Positions 18,207 to 28,163 are shown, counted from the first letter of the stretch. The stretch: 64,000 nt of DNA from UBA9300 sp032260385 (GCA_032260385.1 JAVVEL010000007.1:38885-102884); one strand, 5' to 3'. The notes: generated by a model not told the origin, from the sequence alone. A program made the numbers and translations.

Positions 18207-18240
18207 ACGTAGAGACACAGCATCCAAGGTCTCTACGTTT
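18207..18240 (+). terminator. Terminator / palindromic element after tlpA-like gene
   Basis: AACGTAGAGAC (18207-18217) pairs perfectly with GTCTCTACGTT (18230-18240) around a 12-base loop, and a T-tract follows. The 'CGTAGAGAC...GTCTCTACG' palindrome resembles a repeated intergenic element I recall from many bacterial genomes, so it may be both repeat and terminator. Confidence 0.8.
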
Positions 18241-18285
18241 TTTGTATATTTAGCTTATCAAAATCAATAAGCTAAAAACGCCAAT

Positions 18286-19767
18286 ATGAAAAACCTTATA
18301 ATTATTCTTTTTCCCTTGATCCTGGGAGGTTCCTTATATGCCCAGAACGATCAAAATGAACGAATTATCTCAGCAATGCATTCCATATCCAGCCATGATC
18401 TTCTCGCATATGTGAAGATCCAGTGCGAGGATCGCTTTGAAGGCCGGCTCACGGGAACAGATGAATTTATGGAATGTGCCCGCTGGCTGGCTTCATTTTT
18501 TGAGGATTGCGGACTGGAACCGGCCGGTGATAACAATACATGGTTCCAGCATTTTGACATACCTTACACTCTTATCCATTCCGATTGCGGACTATCAATC
18601 GAGTTGCCCGTGGGCAAGAAGGGATCTGTTCAAAAACACTATGAATACATAACAGAATATATGCCCGGTTCAACTTCAGGCAAGGGTACAGTTACTGCCG
18701 GGGTTATTTACGCCGGCTATGGGATTACCGCACCTGAACTTGATTATGATGACTATAAGGGAATTGATGTGAAAGGCAAGATAATACTTATTGAAAGGGA
18801 AGCTCCCGTTTCTCCTTCTGAAGGTCCCGAAAGGTTCAATCCCTGGCGTGAGTATTCCTTTCACCAGTATAAATTACAAAATGCCGTTAAGCATGGCGCT
18901 GCTGGCATGATATATAATTACGGGCCCATAGGGAATCCAAATAACGCATACGATGAAAACTTCATTTATGTACATATAGGAGACTCCGTGGTAAAGGATG
19001 TTTTCAGCGGGACCGGCAGAAACCATCCGGAGACGGTTGAAAAAATAAAAGAAAGTCTCAAACCTATGTCATTTGAGACGGGCAAAAAAGTTACCATAAA
19101 AATGAGTGCCACTCATATCCCCGATGGGAAGGGAGCGAATATCATCGGCATAAGAAAGGGTGTTGACCCTGACTTAAGCAATGAGACAATTATCATCGGG
19201 GCCCACCTTGACCACCTTGGCAAATGTTATGAGATAATACCGGGGGCTAACGACAATGCCTCTGCTGTTGCAGTGATGATGGCCGTTGCAAAGGCTCTGA
19301 ATGATTACGATATTAAACTGAAAAGAACTGTCATGTTCCTGTCCTTCGGAGCAGAAGAGCAGGCCCTTGTTGGTTCAAGGACATATGTTGAAAACCCGGT
19401 TAGGCCACTGGACAGGACCGTTTTACTGAATATGGATGGTGTGGGTGTCGGTGACAGGATAAGTATTACTGCCGGTAAGGATTTTCCGGTGCTCTGCAAG
19501 GCATTTGAGGATGCAAATGAAAAATATATCCATCGCATGATCAGAACAAATTCATTCTCGAATCTGGGACGTCCGAGACTGGATGCAGCTATATTCCTGA
19601 GTGCCGGGGTACCCTCATTGAGTTTTGCTACCTTCGGGGCAAGGTCCTTCTACCATATCCCCTGGGATAATATTGACACTATAACACCTGAGATAATGGA
19701 GGATATGGCCAAGCTTATGCTTGTCTCACTCATTAATCTGGCAAATTCCGAGAAGGATATAATGTAA
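18286..19767 (+). CDS. M28 family zinc aminopeptidase, exported
   Basis: A 493-residue protein with a Sec signal peptide (MKNLIIILFPLILGGSLYAQ). A PA-like insert lies around residues 130-260 and the M28 catalytic domain around 285-490. All metal and catalytic residues are present: His in GAHLDHLG, the bridging Asp in GANDNASAVAVMM, the Glu pair in FGAEEQALVGS, Asp in NMDGVG and the last His in FYHIPWDN. Such enzymes remove amino-terminal residues from peptides in the periplasm. It stands between the TlpA-like gene (behind a terminator) and the DUF6067 gene, which starts 16 bases after its stop and is probably in the same operon. Confidence 0.92.
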   Translation: MKNLIIILFPLILGGSLYAQNDQNERIISAMHSISSHDLLAYVKIQCEDRFEGRLTGTDEFMECARWLASFFEDCGLEPAGDNNTWFQHFDIPYTLIHSDCGLSIELPVGKKGSVQKHYEYITEYMPGSTSGKGTVTAGVIYAGYGITAPELDYDDYKGIDVKGKIILIEREAPVSPSEGPERFNPWREYSFHQYKLQNAVKHGAAGMIYNYGPIGNPNNAYDENFIYVHIGDSVVKDVFSGTGRNHPETVEKIKESLKPMSFETGKKVTIKMSATHIPDGKGANIIGIRKGVDPDLSNETIIIGAHLDHLGKCYEIIPGANDNASAVAVMMAVAKALNDYDIKLKRTVMFLSFGAEEQALVGSRTYVENPVRPLDRTVLLNMDGVGVGDRISITAGKDFPVLCKAFEDANEKYIHRMIRTNSFSNLGRPRLDAAIFLSAGVPSLSFATFGARSFYHIPWDNIDTITPEIMEDMAKLMLVSLINLANSEKDIM

Positions 19768-19783
19768 TATAATATTAATTGAA

Positions 19784-22700
19784 ATGCATCCCGGACATAA
19801 AGGAGCTTTTATCCGCTTTTTTTCTTTCTGTTTATCTGCCCTGGTTATAGCAGGATGCGGATCACAAAAGGAAGAAATTGAGTATACAACCGGAGTGTGG
19901 GACGAAGATTCACTTGGCTATCACAGGGTGCTTATAGAAAACAAAACCCAGGCTGAAGCAGTTTATGTCGAAGTTCCCTGGAGAAGGAGAGACAAAGAAC
20001 CCTGGAATAAAGCCGCTATACTTACAAGCGGTAATCCTGAGCAGCTTATAAAGAATATTATCTGCCTGTCATCGGATAACGAAAAGGGAAGGTTCATCTT
20101 TCAACCATTCAAGGGGCAGGGTGAGTATTATCTATACTACCTTCCGGCCAAAATGAAGGGTCGAAGTAACTACCCCACTGTCACTTATCCTACTCCAGAG
20201 CAAACGGCAGACAATGCATGGATTGAATTGCATAATTTAAATGACTCAGCTCATGTCATATCACTGCCCCGGGCGCAGGTAACAGCAATACAGTCCCGCG
20301 ATCACTTCAATTCATTCTTTCCCATGGAAATCATTGCAACGGAAGAGGAAGTGAACAGCCTTGTGAGCAAATATCCGGATAAAACCTTCCTCCTTTTCAC
20401 GGAAAACCGTAAACATTCAATACGAATGAAGGAGTATCTGCCTTTAAAATGGATTGATGAAGGACCCTTTGGCCCCGTGAAAGGGGAAGTAAGGAAGGGT
20501 GAATATTTTACCTTCCAGGTGGGTCTGTACTGCATTGGCAGAGATATTGATGATCTGGAAATATCATTTTCGGATCTCAAAACCGGAGGAAAAACAACAG
20601 TTATACATAGAGACAGTATATCGTCATTCAACACTGCCGGGACTGACTGGGATGGCAAAGACCTGATAAAAAAAGTAAGTATTCCCGCAAACAGTGTCCA
20701 GCCACTGTGGTTCGGATTTATGATACCCGAAAATGCTGATGGCCGGAAGATATCGGGTCATATGGTAATAAAACCTGGGGGACATGTAGCCGAAACACTA
20801 AAAATAGAAATCAATATATTACAGGACACTTCAGTCAATCACGGAGACGACGATCCATACCTGATGAGCCGCATGAGATGGTTCAACTCAAGGCTCGCCT
20901 TTGATGATGAGGTAACTGATCCTTTCATCCCCATTGAAAAAGAGAACAGGTCACTCAAGATACTGGGCAGGCAAATCGAGATTGGCTCCAATGGTTTGCC
21001 ATCAAGGTACCTGACATATTTCAATTCATCCAACACCGGCTTTGTAAATGATCCTGAAAATGTACTTGCTTCGCCCATAACATTTGACATGTTCAGGTCC
21101 AACGGATCCAAAATATTTTTTGTAAATAAAGAACCCCTCTTTGAAAGAACAGGCCCCGGAAAATATGTGTGGGAAACAAAGAATGTCAGTTCATCCCTGG
21201 AAATACAGGCTGAAGGAACACTGGAATTTGATGGTTTCGCACAAATACGCCTTAGTGTAAAGGCCATTGAGGATATTGATCTTTCCGACTGCCGCCTCTC
21301 AATGCATATCAGAAAAAAATTCGCTCAGTATTTCATGGGACTGGGTTTGCGGGGAGGTCAGAGACCTTATTATATAAGCTGGAAATGGGACCGCATGAAA
21401 CACCAGGAAGGTGCATGGACAGGAAATGTGAATGGGGGTCTTCAGTTTACTCTTCGTGATGATAATTATGAAAGGCCACTGAATACCAACTTTTACAGGG
21501 AAAAACCCCTGATTATGCCCGAAGCCTGGTTTAACAAGGGGAAGGGTGGCATAAACATCAGTACAGGTGAATATACGACAGACATAAACTGTTACTCCGG
21601 GAGCAGGAGCCTGAAAAAAGGGGATGAACTGGTATTCACTGTAAATTTTCTTTTTACACCCTTTAAACTGATTGCTACCGATGAACAATGGCGAACAAGG
21701 TTTTATCACCGTTACAAAGACCTTGACAGCATAAAGGATTATGGGGCAAATGTGGTTAACGTACACCACGCGACAGAGATAAACCCCTGGATAAACTATC
21801 CATTCCTGGAACAGGAAAAAATGAAGAGCTATATTGATAAAGCCCATTCTATGGGTATGAGAGTCAAAATCTACAACACCATAAGAGAACTGTCAAACAG
21901 GGCACCTGAATTATTTGCCATCAGAAGCCTTGGTCATGAAATCTTAAGTGGCGGGCCCGGTGGTGGTTTCAACTGGCTGCAGGAACATATTGGTGATGAT
22001 TATATACCGGCCTGGTTCGTTCCTGAGTACAGGGATGCGGCAATAATCAATTCAGGAATGTCGCGCTGGCATAATTACTATATTGAAGGTGTTAACTGGC
22101 TGGCTGTAAATATGGGAATAGACGGCTTATACCTTGACGATATTGCCTTTGACCGTACTACAATGAAACGACTGCGGAAGGTACTTGACAGGAACAGGGA
22201 CAGTGCACTGATTGACCTTCATTCTGCAAACCAGTATAATGTACGGGATGGCTATACAAATAGTGCCAACCTTTATATGGAACATTTTCCCTTTGTTGAC
22301 AGGTTATGGTTTGGTGAATATTTCGATCCTGATCTCCTCCCGGATTTCTGGCTTATTGAAATGTCGGGCCTTCCCTTTGGCCTCATGGGTGAGATGTTAC
22401 AGGATGGGGGTAATCAGTATAAGGGACTCTTATATGGGATGACCTCACGTGCTCCATGGTCCGGGGATCCTCGTAATATTTGGGCTATCTTTGATGAATT
22501 TGGAATGCCCGGCTCGGAGTTTATTGGCTACTGGTCTGAAGGCTGTCCGGTTACAACAGGCTACGGGCATGCCCCTGCCACAGTATACCTTAAGGATGAC
22601 AAAGCGATGGTCGCCATTGCCAGCTGGTACGACGAGGATAAGGAAGTCTGGCTGAATATTGACTGGAATAAGATGGGGATGAACAGGAATGAATCTGTTC

Positions 22701-22810
22701 TCAGAGCACCCTGTATCACCGATTTCCAGGAAGAAAAGATCTACAGCCCCTGGGAGAGGATACCGGTGGAAGCTGGTAAGGGAGTGGTTCTTATCATTGA
22801 AAAAAAGTAG
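19784..22810 (+). CDS. Large exported glycoside hydrolase-like lipoprotein (DUF6067 type)
   Basis: The 1008-residue product has a lipoprotein signal (ALVIAGC, Cys about residue 25). A beta-rich N-terminal half of about 600 residues precedes a TIM-barrel-like part (about 640-930) with the strand-and-loop pattern of the glycosidases I know as DUF6067: NVVNVHHATEINPW, MGMRVKIYNTIREL, MGIDGLYLDDIAFDR, ALIDLHSANQYNV and EHFPFVDRLWFGEYFDP. Candidate acidic residues are the Asp pair in YLDDIAF and Glu in FGEYFD; which are catalytic is unknown. A small beta domain closes the chain. It probably acts on a polysaccharide or glycoprotein at the cell surface. The substrate cannot be told. Confidence 0.8.
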   Translation: MHPGHKGAFIRFFSFCLSALVIAGCGSQKEEIEYTTGVWDEDSLGYHRVLIENKTQAEAVYVEVPWRRRDKEPWNKAAILTSGNPEQLIKNIICLSSDNEKGRFIFQPFKGQGEYYLYYLPAKMKGRSNYPTVTYPTPEQTADNAWIELHNLNDSAHVISLPRAQVTAIQSRDHFNSFFPMEIIATEEEVNSLVSKYPDKTFLLFTENRKHSIRMKEYLPLKWIDEGPFGPVKGEVRKGEYFTFQVGLYCIGRDIDDLEISFSDLKTGGKTTVIHRDSISSFNTAGTDWDGKDLIKKVSIPANSVQPLWFGFMIPENADGRKISGHMVIKPGGHVAETLKIEINILQDTSVNHGDDDPYLMSRMRWFNSRLAFDDEVTDPFIPIEKENRSLKILGRQIEIGSNGLPSRYLTYFNSSNTGFVNDPENVLASPITFDMFRSNGSKIFFVNKEPLFERTGPGKYVWETKNVSSSLEIQAEGTLEFDGFAQIRLSVKAIEDIDLSDCRLSMHIRKKFAQYFMGLGLRGGQRPYYISWKWDRMKHQEGAWTGNVNGGLQFTLRDDNYERPLNTNFYREKPLIMPEAWFNKGKGGINISTGEYTTDINCYSGSRSLKKGDELVFTVNFLFTPFKLIATDEQWRTRFYHRYKDLDSIKDYGANVVNVHHATEINPWINYPFLEQEKMKSYIDKAHSMGMRVKIYNTIRELSNRAPELFAIRSLGHEILSGGPGGGFNWLQEHIGDDYIPAWFVPEYRDAAIINSGMSRWHNYYIEGVNWLAVNMGIDGLYLDDIAFDRTTMKRLRKVLDRNRDSALIDLHSANQYNVRDGYTNSANLYMEHFPFVDRLWFGEYFDPDLLPDFWLIEMSGLPFGLMGEMLQDGGNQYKGLLYGMTSRAPWSGDPRNIWAIFDEFGMPGSEFIGYWSEGCPVTTGYGHAPATVYLKDDKAMVAIASWYDEDKEVWLNIDWNKMGMNRNESVLRAPCITDFQEEKIYSPWERIPVEAGKGVVLIIEKK

Positions 22811-22838
22811 GGTGGCCCCGCCGAAGCGGGACTCACCC
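22810..22838 (+). terminator. Hairpin after the glycoside hydrolase gene
   Basis: GGGTG (22810-22814) pairs with CACCC (22834-22838) and CCCGC (22817-22821) with GCGGG (22826-22830) around CGAA. No T-tract follows directly, so it may stabilise the mRNA end rather than terminate. The rest of the 217-base gap to 23027 holds only an 8-bp inverted repeat (CCTTTAAA 22966-22973 / TTTAAAGG 22988-22995). Confidence 0.5.
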
Positions 22839-23027
22839 CTGTTCATGATAACACCAGAACCTGACATGAACATTCTCTTTTTACCCCTTCTCCCCTAAGT
22901 CCATAAGAAAGACTGCACATAAGCTTAATTGTTGCATCAAATGAAGTGCATTAATGCTAATAATACCTTTAAAAACAATAAAGACAATTTAAAGGCTGCA
23001 ATCCGTATAATGCTGTTATACTTATTA

Positions 23028-24518
23028 TCAATAGAAGAGTCTGGCTATCCGCTTGTTAAACAGTAAAAGTACAAGCAGTACAATGCTCCACTGGAAGATA
23101 CAGGACATGAAAGAGAATGGCCTGAATGGATTATACCATTCACCCGGGATAAATGATTGTGACAGCCACCAGACAAGAAGGACAATGGCGGCTATTGGTA
23201 TAAAGTAATTTATGATATAAACCCACCATTTACCCACCTTACGGTCTGTTGACGATTTATTTATTTCAAGCCTAACCTGCCGTGTCCCCTGTTTTATTAT
23301 GAGAAAAGCAATCAGTGCACCCGAAATCATCAAGGCAATACCCCAGACAAAATCCTGGTTGCTCAGGAAGTTAAGATTCCTTGCTGAAGGTATACCAAAG
23401 AGAAAAACAAGTATTCCGATAATCATCAATGACCTTTTGCGCTTCAGCCCGGTATCAACCAGAACCCTTGTTGGCAGTTCAAGCTGGGCAATCAGAGAAG
23501 AAAAACCGGCGAAGGTGAGTCCAAGGAAAAACAATATTGACAGTATCCCCCCACCAAACATTTTATCAAACAGCTGGGGCATCCAGATAAAGGTCAGACC
23601 CGTTGATGCCGGACCGCTCGTTTTCATTATTTCCATAACCTCGGGACTGCTCATACCCATCTCATGTTTAAGAACGGCGAAAACCGTACCGAAGATCATT
23701 ATCCCGGACAGTATTGAAACGGTGTTATTCCCGATACCCGTAAGGAAGGCATTCCCGACAGCACCGTGTTCCTTTTTCATATAAGCTGCATAGGTCAGAA
23801 AAAGCCCCCAGCCCGCACCTGTATCCCAGGCATTCTGTGTTAATGCATCAAGCCAGATTCTTGGTTCACCAAGCTGCGACCATTGTGGTTTGAAGAGGTA
23901 GGCAAGCCCTTCACCGGCTCCGGGTAAGGTTACTGCACGCACAACACTCAAAATAACAATAACAAGAAGAGATGGAATCAATACCTTATTAACTTTCTCA
24001 ATTGAGCTTATGCCCCTCCAAATGGCCATCAGCCCGAATCCAATTGCCAGCATATGTGTTAAAAGAGGCCAGATGCTTCCCTGGTATGATTCCCATATCG
24101 CCATTGCAGATTGAAAATTTTCTGGAAGAGGGTTAAAGATCATATATACAAAATAATATATACACCACCCTACCACGACAGTATAGAAAAAGGTAATTAC
24201 AAGCGGCACTATGGCAACGAATGATCCGATCCATGCGAACTTTTTACCCATACCCTTAATAAATACCCCGACCACTCCCGACCTGTATTTCCGTCCGGAT
24301 GCATATTCTGCAATTATTAAGGGTATACTCCAGAGGAAAAGAAAGCACACCCACGCAATCAGAAAGGCGCCAGCCCCCTCTTCCCCGGCACTCTGGGCAG
24401 CTATACGCGGGAAACGCCAGATATTGCCGGTTCCCACAGCCACACCCATTGCACTCAATATCAGGCCCCACCTGCTGGAAAACCTCTGACCGGTTGATTG
24501 ATCCAGTATCTTACTCAT
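23028..24518 (-). CDS. Sodium-dependent transporter, NSS (SNF) family
   Basis: The 496-residue inner-membrane protein has the NSS fold of about 12 helices. Helix 1 carries the sodium and substrate site AVGTGNIWRFPRIAAQSAGEEGA written here in two parts as AVGTGNIWRFPR and AAQSAGEEGAGAF, and helix 8 the GFSSLIAQLE stretch. The family moves amino acids or related amines with sodium ions (LeuT, TnaT, MhsT). No function-specific residue can be named. Its start overlaps the end of the DUF6599 gene by 8 bases, so it is the last gene of a four-gene operon (27347 to 23028). Confidence 0.9.
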   Translation of the reverse strand: MSKILDQSTGQRFSSRWGLILSAMGVAVGTGNIWRFPRIAAQSAGEEGAGAFLIAWVCFLFLWSIPLIIAEYASGRKYRSGVVGVFIKGMGKKFAWIGSFVAIVPLVITFFYTVVVGWCIYYFVYMIFNPLPENFQSAMAIWESYQGSIWPLLTHMLAIGFGLMAIWRGISSIEKVNKVLIPSLLVIVILSVVRAVTLPGAGEGLAYLFKPQWSQLGEPRIWLDALTQNAWDTGAGWGLFLTYAAYMKKEHGAVGNAFLTGIGNNTVSILSGIMIFGTVFAVLKHEMGMSSPEVMEIMKTSGPASTGLTFIWMPQLFDKMFGGGILSILFFLGLTFAGFSSLIAQLELPTRVLVDTGLKRKRSLMIIGILVFLFGIPSARNLNFLSNQDFVWGIALMISGALIAFLIIKQGTRQVRLEINKSSTDRKVGKWWVYIINYFIPIAAIVLLVWWLSQSFIPGEWYNPFRPFSFMSCIFQWSIVLLVLLLFNKRIARLFY

Positions 24519-25386
24519 ACCTGCTTAATATTTCGCCCATGCAGCCATTAGCCAGTTCAGTATTATTTTCATTAAGGCCTGAAATAAGTATAACAATTCC
24601 GTCTTCCCATGCCAGGTAAATAAAGCCGTTATATCCATCTTCAAAATGGAACTTTTCTCCCGGCTCATCCCCTGCAGAAAGACCATACTTTGAGAGATAC
24701 TGTTCCAGCATCTGCCTGTTTTCCTCATCAGTGTTTTCAGTAAACAGGTATATTGTAAACCGGTTATCATCAATATTATAGGAAGATCTGAAGGCCTCAT
24801 TGAGAAATTCATGACCAAGTACATTTTCGGCTATATACATTTCTGTATTCTCCTGTTTTCCCTTCGCTGGAAATAACGACAAGGCAGGTGGAAATTCAAT
24901 TGTACCCTCAAGCATGTCTTCTGTCAGATATGCCAGCTCTTCAAGTGCTTCCAGTATTTTCCTGTTATCGGAATGACTGGTAATCTTTACATAATATTCT
25001 CCTTTGAGAAAATGTATAAGCCCCTTCTCCCTGTAGGCCTGTGCGCCAAGTTTAAAAAAGTCATATGAAGGTGCCCTTTCCATGGCGTAAATACCGAAGG
25101 CAAGGTTCTCACTTGCATGATGATAGATTTCAAGCTTGACAGTATGCTTTTTGCCCCGTTTATATTCTGCAATATGCAGGTCTCTGAAGCCAAGAGCATT
25201 ATAGGCGTCAGCACCTCCATTAATATAATCCCACAAATTATCGGGTGTGTATACCGGATAGCTGGTATCGGTTTTAAACCTGCTGAGTGCAGGGAAATCA
25301 AAATCCTGACCGGAAGCCAGTGACCACTGTACTAAAGAAAAAACCAGGAGAGAGACCATGCTCCTCCAAACATTTTTATAGCTCAT
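24511..25386 (-). CDS. DUF6599 family exported protein
   Basis: A 291-residue protein with a signal peptide (VSLLVFSLVQWSLASGQ). The body matches, by recall, the family DUF6599: YTPDNLWDYINGGADAYNALGF near residue 50 (seen as DNLWDYINGGAD), then ASENLAFGIYAMERAP and a C-terminal GFIYLAWEDGIVILIS strand. The family often lies beside oxidoreductases with ferredoxin domains, as here. Function is not known. The gene starts 13 bases after the aldo/keto reductase gene and overlaps the transporter gene, so the three products are made together. Confidence 0.8.
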   Translation of the reverse strand: MSYKNVWRSMVSLLVFSLVQWSLASGQDFDFPALSRFKTDTSYPVYTPDNLWDYINGGADAYNALGFRDLHIAEYKRGKKHTVKLEIYHHASENLAFGIYAMERAPSYDFFKLGAQAYREKGLIHFLKGEYYVKITSHSDNRKILEALEELAYLTEDMLEGTIEFPPALSLFPAKGKQENTEMYIAENVLGHEFLNEAFRSSYNIDDNRFTIYLFTENTDEENRQMLEQYLSKYGLSAGDEPGEKFHFEDGYNGFIYLAWEDGIVILISGLNENNTELANGCMGEILSRYE

Positions 25387-25399
25387 ATTTCAAAAAAGA

Positions 25400-26599
25400 T
25401 TATGTAATAAAATCAACCGGCACATTTACCAGTCGGCTAATATCAGTAATTTTTGATCTTATATCAAATTGTTTTGTGCAACTATCGATTGCACACTCGT
25501 TGCAGCTCACGCATGGATCCGGACCTGTTCCAAGTTCAGCGAGAAGCTTATATGCCTTTTCCATATTCACATAGCCATATGCATACATGTACGCCCTCAT
25601 AAGGTCAGGTACCGGCAATGAGGCAGTGCACTTTTCCAGGCAGTTATTACAGGTTGTACAAAAGAGACCAGGCTCAGCGGATGCTGTCAATATCTTCTTC
25701 AGGTCATCCTCTGTCATATTGATGTCCGTCAGTACCTTCAGGTCTTCTTCCAGCATATCAAAAGAGGTCATTCCCGGTATGGTGGTGCAAATATTCTCAT
25801 TCTGCAGGGCCCATTTAAGAGCGGCAACAGCATCTACCGGCTTTGTCCTCTCCCTGTCGAGGAAGCCTCCCGACATTGTTTTCATTGCCACCACTCCTAT
25901 ACCTGATTCAGCAGCTTTCCTTATTGATTCTTCCAGTTTATCGAGATAACTGATGGTAAAGTTGTAACGTGTAAGAACCACGTCCCAGAATCCGGCCTCA
26001 ACCATTGCATCTATTACATCTGGTTCATTGCTATGGGTTGATATACCTATATATTTAACCCTTCCTTCTTTTTTCAGGTTTTGCATTGCCCTTGTGATTT
26101 CCCTGTGGTTAGCCATCTCAGCAGAAGAAACTGAATGCAGGTACAATATATCAACATAATCCATTTGCAGCCTCTGCATGCTTTCCTCGAATTTCACCAG
26201 GAAGTCATCCGCCGTGGTGGCCTCTGTTGGCAGACCTGTACGGCGTTCTACACCCTCAGGTTCAACTTTTGTTGCAACAATTATAGAGCTGCGGTCATAA
26301 TCACTGAATACATCCCCAAGCATCCTCTCATTTCTGCCTCCCTGGTAGCCGTTAGCCGTGTCAAAATGAGTAATACCGTTATCAAGGCAGGCTTTTACCA
26401 GACTGGGATTATCTGCCCTCATCACACCCATACTTATCACGGGCAGCCTGAGACCTGTTTTCCCGAGTGTACGGTAAATAATATCAGATGGATCTTTACC
26501 TGATGGTAACATTGCAAAGGCTCCGCCTGAGGCAGCCATAATGGATGCTGCACCTGCAAGCCCGGTACGAAGGAAATTCCTGCGGTTAATCTTTGTCAT
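25400..26599 (-). CDS. Aldo/keto reductase with ferredoxin-type Fe-S clusters, Tat-exported
   Basis: The 399-residue protein starts with a Tat leader (NRRNFLRTGLAGAASIMAAS). The aldo/keto reductase barrel (about 40-300) has the catalytic tetrad: Asp and Tyr in DTANGYQGG, Lys in VATKVEPEG and His in LYLHSVSS. It is followed by two cysteine clusters, FCTTCNNCLEKC and DPCVSCNECAIDSC, of the 4Fe-4S ferredoxin type. Joining a NAD(P)H-type reductase to iron-sulfur clusters suggests electron transfer from the substrate to a redox partner. The second cluster has spacing Cx2Cx2Cx4C. The gene is second in a four-gene operon; substrate unknown. Confidence 0.88.
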   Translation of the reverse strand: MTKINRRNFLRTGLAGAASIMAASGGAFAMLPSGKDPSDIIYRTLGKTGLRLPVISMGVMRADNPSLVKACLDNGITHFDTANGYQGGRNERMLGDVFSDYDRSSIIVATKVEPEGVERRTGLPTEATTADDFLVKFEESMQRLQMDYVDILYLHSVSSAEMANHREITRAMQNLKKEGRVKYIGISTHSNEPDVIDAMVEAGFWDVVLTRYNFTISYLDKLEESIRKAAESGIGVVAMKTMSGGFLDRERTKPVDAVAALKWALQNENICTTIPGMTSFDMLEEDLKVLTDINMTEDDLKKILTASAEPGLFCTTCNNCLEKCTASLPVPDLMRAYMYAYGYVNMEKAYKLLAELGTGPDPCVSCNECAIDSCTKQFDIRSKITDISRLVNVPVDFIT

Positions 26600-26609
26600 A
26601 GTACTTTTG

Positions 26610-27347
26610 TTATTGTAATTTTTTTATTCTTACATCAATTCCGCTTCCCTCAAGCAGCCTCACCAGTTCACCGGTGTTGGTTGAGCCAAGATGATAGGGA
26701 TAAAGAATATCTGGTTTTATCATTAAAGCTGCATCTGCCGCCATTGCCGGGGACATTGTGTAGGGAAGATTCACCGGCAGGAAGGCAATATCAATATCCC
26801 TGAAGCCTTTCATCTCAGGTATGTTCTCAGTATCACCGGCAACATATATTCTTTTATCCCCCAGGTCAAGAATATAGCCATTGCCATTTCCCCTTGGATG
26901 AAAAGGATTTCCGGGTGACCGTTCATTCGTGATATTATATGCCGGAACTGCCTTTATATTTATTCCTTTATAGATGGTCACGTCACCGTTAGCCATAACC
27001 AGACAATCAGCCAGGCCCGTAGAAGAAGCTTCATTGCATATGATCTTTGTACTGTCTTTAAGTAGCTCTTTAATGGCCACCGGATCGAGATGGTCGCCAT
27101 GCTCATGGGTGATAAGAATCAGATCAGCATCGGGAAGTGTTGAATAATCAGCTTCACGGCTTACCGGGTCAATATGGATTAGCAGGTCACCGTATTTGAA
27201 CATCAATGTACCATGACCGATAAACCAGAGTTCAAGTGAGGCTCCACTGGTTTCAAAGATATCTTTCTCTATTTCCTTCTGTCCGTAAGTCATATTAACA
27301 ATAAATAAAAAACCTGTAATAAGAATCACTAATTTCTGTGCTCGCAT
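26610..27347 (-). CDS. Exported metallo-beta-lactamase-fold hydrolase (UlaG-like)
   Basis: I place the start at 27347, giving 245 residues that open with the signal peptide RAQKLVILITGFLFIVNMTYG; an in-frame ATG at 27425 would add 26 residues ahead of it and is less likely. The metal site THEHGDHLDP (HxHxDH) is complete, followed by VAGDTENIPE (bridging Asp) and the later His in LYPYHLGSTN. The fold is the UlaG/lactonase-like branch, which acts on esters, lactones or phosphodiesters. It is the first gene of the four-gene operon and diverges from the AlbA_2 gene. Confidence 0.86.
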   Translation of the reverse strand: MRAQKLVILITGFLFIVNMTYGQKEIEKDIFETSGASLELWFIGHGTLMFKYGDLLIHIDPVSREADYSTLPDADLILITHEHGDHLDPVAIKELLKDSTKIICNEASSTGLADCLVMANGDVTIYKGINIKAVPAYNITNERSPGNPFHPRGNGNGYILDLGDKRIYVAGDTENIPEMKGFRDIDIAFLPVNLPYTMSPAMAADAALMIKPDILYPYHLGSTNTGELVRLLEGSGIDVRIKKLQ

Positions 27348-27469
27348 AGACAATCTGTTTTTGTTCCCATAATTATAATAAAAATTATTATAAGTGAGCC
27401 ATATGAAGGCTATCACTTTCGTCATTTAACAAAAATTAAGGTAATTTTACGACACAAATCTCAGGGGAT

Positions 27470-28135
27470 GTGAAGGAACTGTTTATGATAATTGATCAGG
27501 GCGAGAGCCAGGTACTTGATTTTAAGTACTGTATATCCGATACCAGGAAGATTGCAAAAACACTTGCAGCTTTTGCAAATACTGATGGAGGTAAGTTGCT
27601 TATTGGTGTCCGTGACAATGGCAGTATTGCAGGAGTGCAAAGCGAAGAAGAATTTTACATGATAGATGCTGCAGCCAGCCTTTTCTGTAAGCCTCCGGTA
27701 AAATACAGTATAGTGCAGCACCATTCAGAAGGCAAAACAGTTCTTGAGGTAATTATTGAAAAGTCAGACAAAAGGCCGGTATACGCTAAAGATTATTCAG
27801 GAAAGTGGATAGCCTACCTGAGAAAAAATGATCAAAACCTGGCAGTGAACAGGGTAATTCTCAAGGTATGGAGAAATGAATACAGGAAAGACGGACTCTT
27901 TATAAAGGTACGAAAAGCTGAAAGCCTCCTCTTTAATTATCTTAAGGTCAATAATGCAATTAGCCTTTCCAGATTCAGAAAAATATCGAAACTCCCCCTG
28001 TATAAGGCTGAGAACATACTTTCGGATCTTATAACTTGCGGAATCCTGGATTATGAGCTGTCAGAAAAAGGGTGCATGTATCATGCCAGTGAAAAACTTG
28101 ACAGCCACACCCCTGATAGCTATTTGCGTTATTAA
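27470..28135 (+). CDS. AlbA_2 (Schlafen-type) domain protein with winged-helix C-terminus
   Basis: A 221-residue protein of the AlbA_2 family, often called divergent AAA-4. The domain (about 8-125) shows QGESQVLDFKYCI, AFANTDGGKLLIGV and ADNGSIAGV-like turn DNGSIAGVQ, then VLEVIIEKSDKRPVYAK. The remainder (about 145-221) looks like a winged helix. The family is thought to bind nucleic acid and regulate transcription. The GTG at 27470 gives VKELFMIID...; an ATG five codons later (27485) is an equally good start. It is 63 bases shorter in context than full ATP-binding relatives of about 400 residues, so it is the compact form. Confidence 0.84.
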   Translation: MKELFMIIDQGESQVLDFKYCISDTRKIAKTLAAFANTDGGKLLIGVRDNGSIAGVQSEEEFYMIDAAASLFCKPPVKYSIVQHHSEGKTVLEVIIEKSDKRPVYAKDYSGKWIAYLRKNDQNLAVNRVILKVWRNEYRKDGLFIKVRKAESLLFNYLKVNNAISLSRFRKISKLPLYKAENILSDLITCGILDYELSEKGCMYHASEKLDSHTPDSYLRY

Positions 28136-28163
28136 ACCATAGCCCGCTCCGCTGCGTAAAAAC

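Noticed and set aside
20302..21847. Long antisense frames inside the DUF6067 gene
   Set aside because: They lie wholly within a convincing 1008-residue gene, lack a domain and have atypical composition, so they are shadows.
23299..24619. Plus-strand frames opposite the sodium symporter gene
   Set aside because: They are antisense to a clear NSS gene and encode low-complexity peptides.
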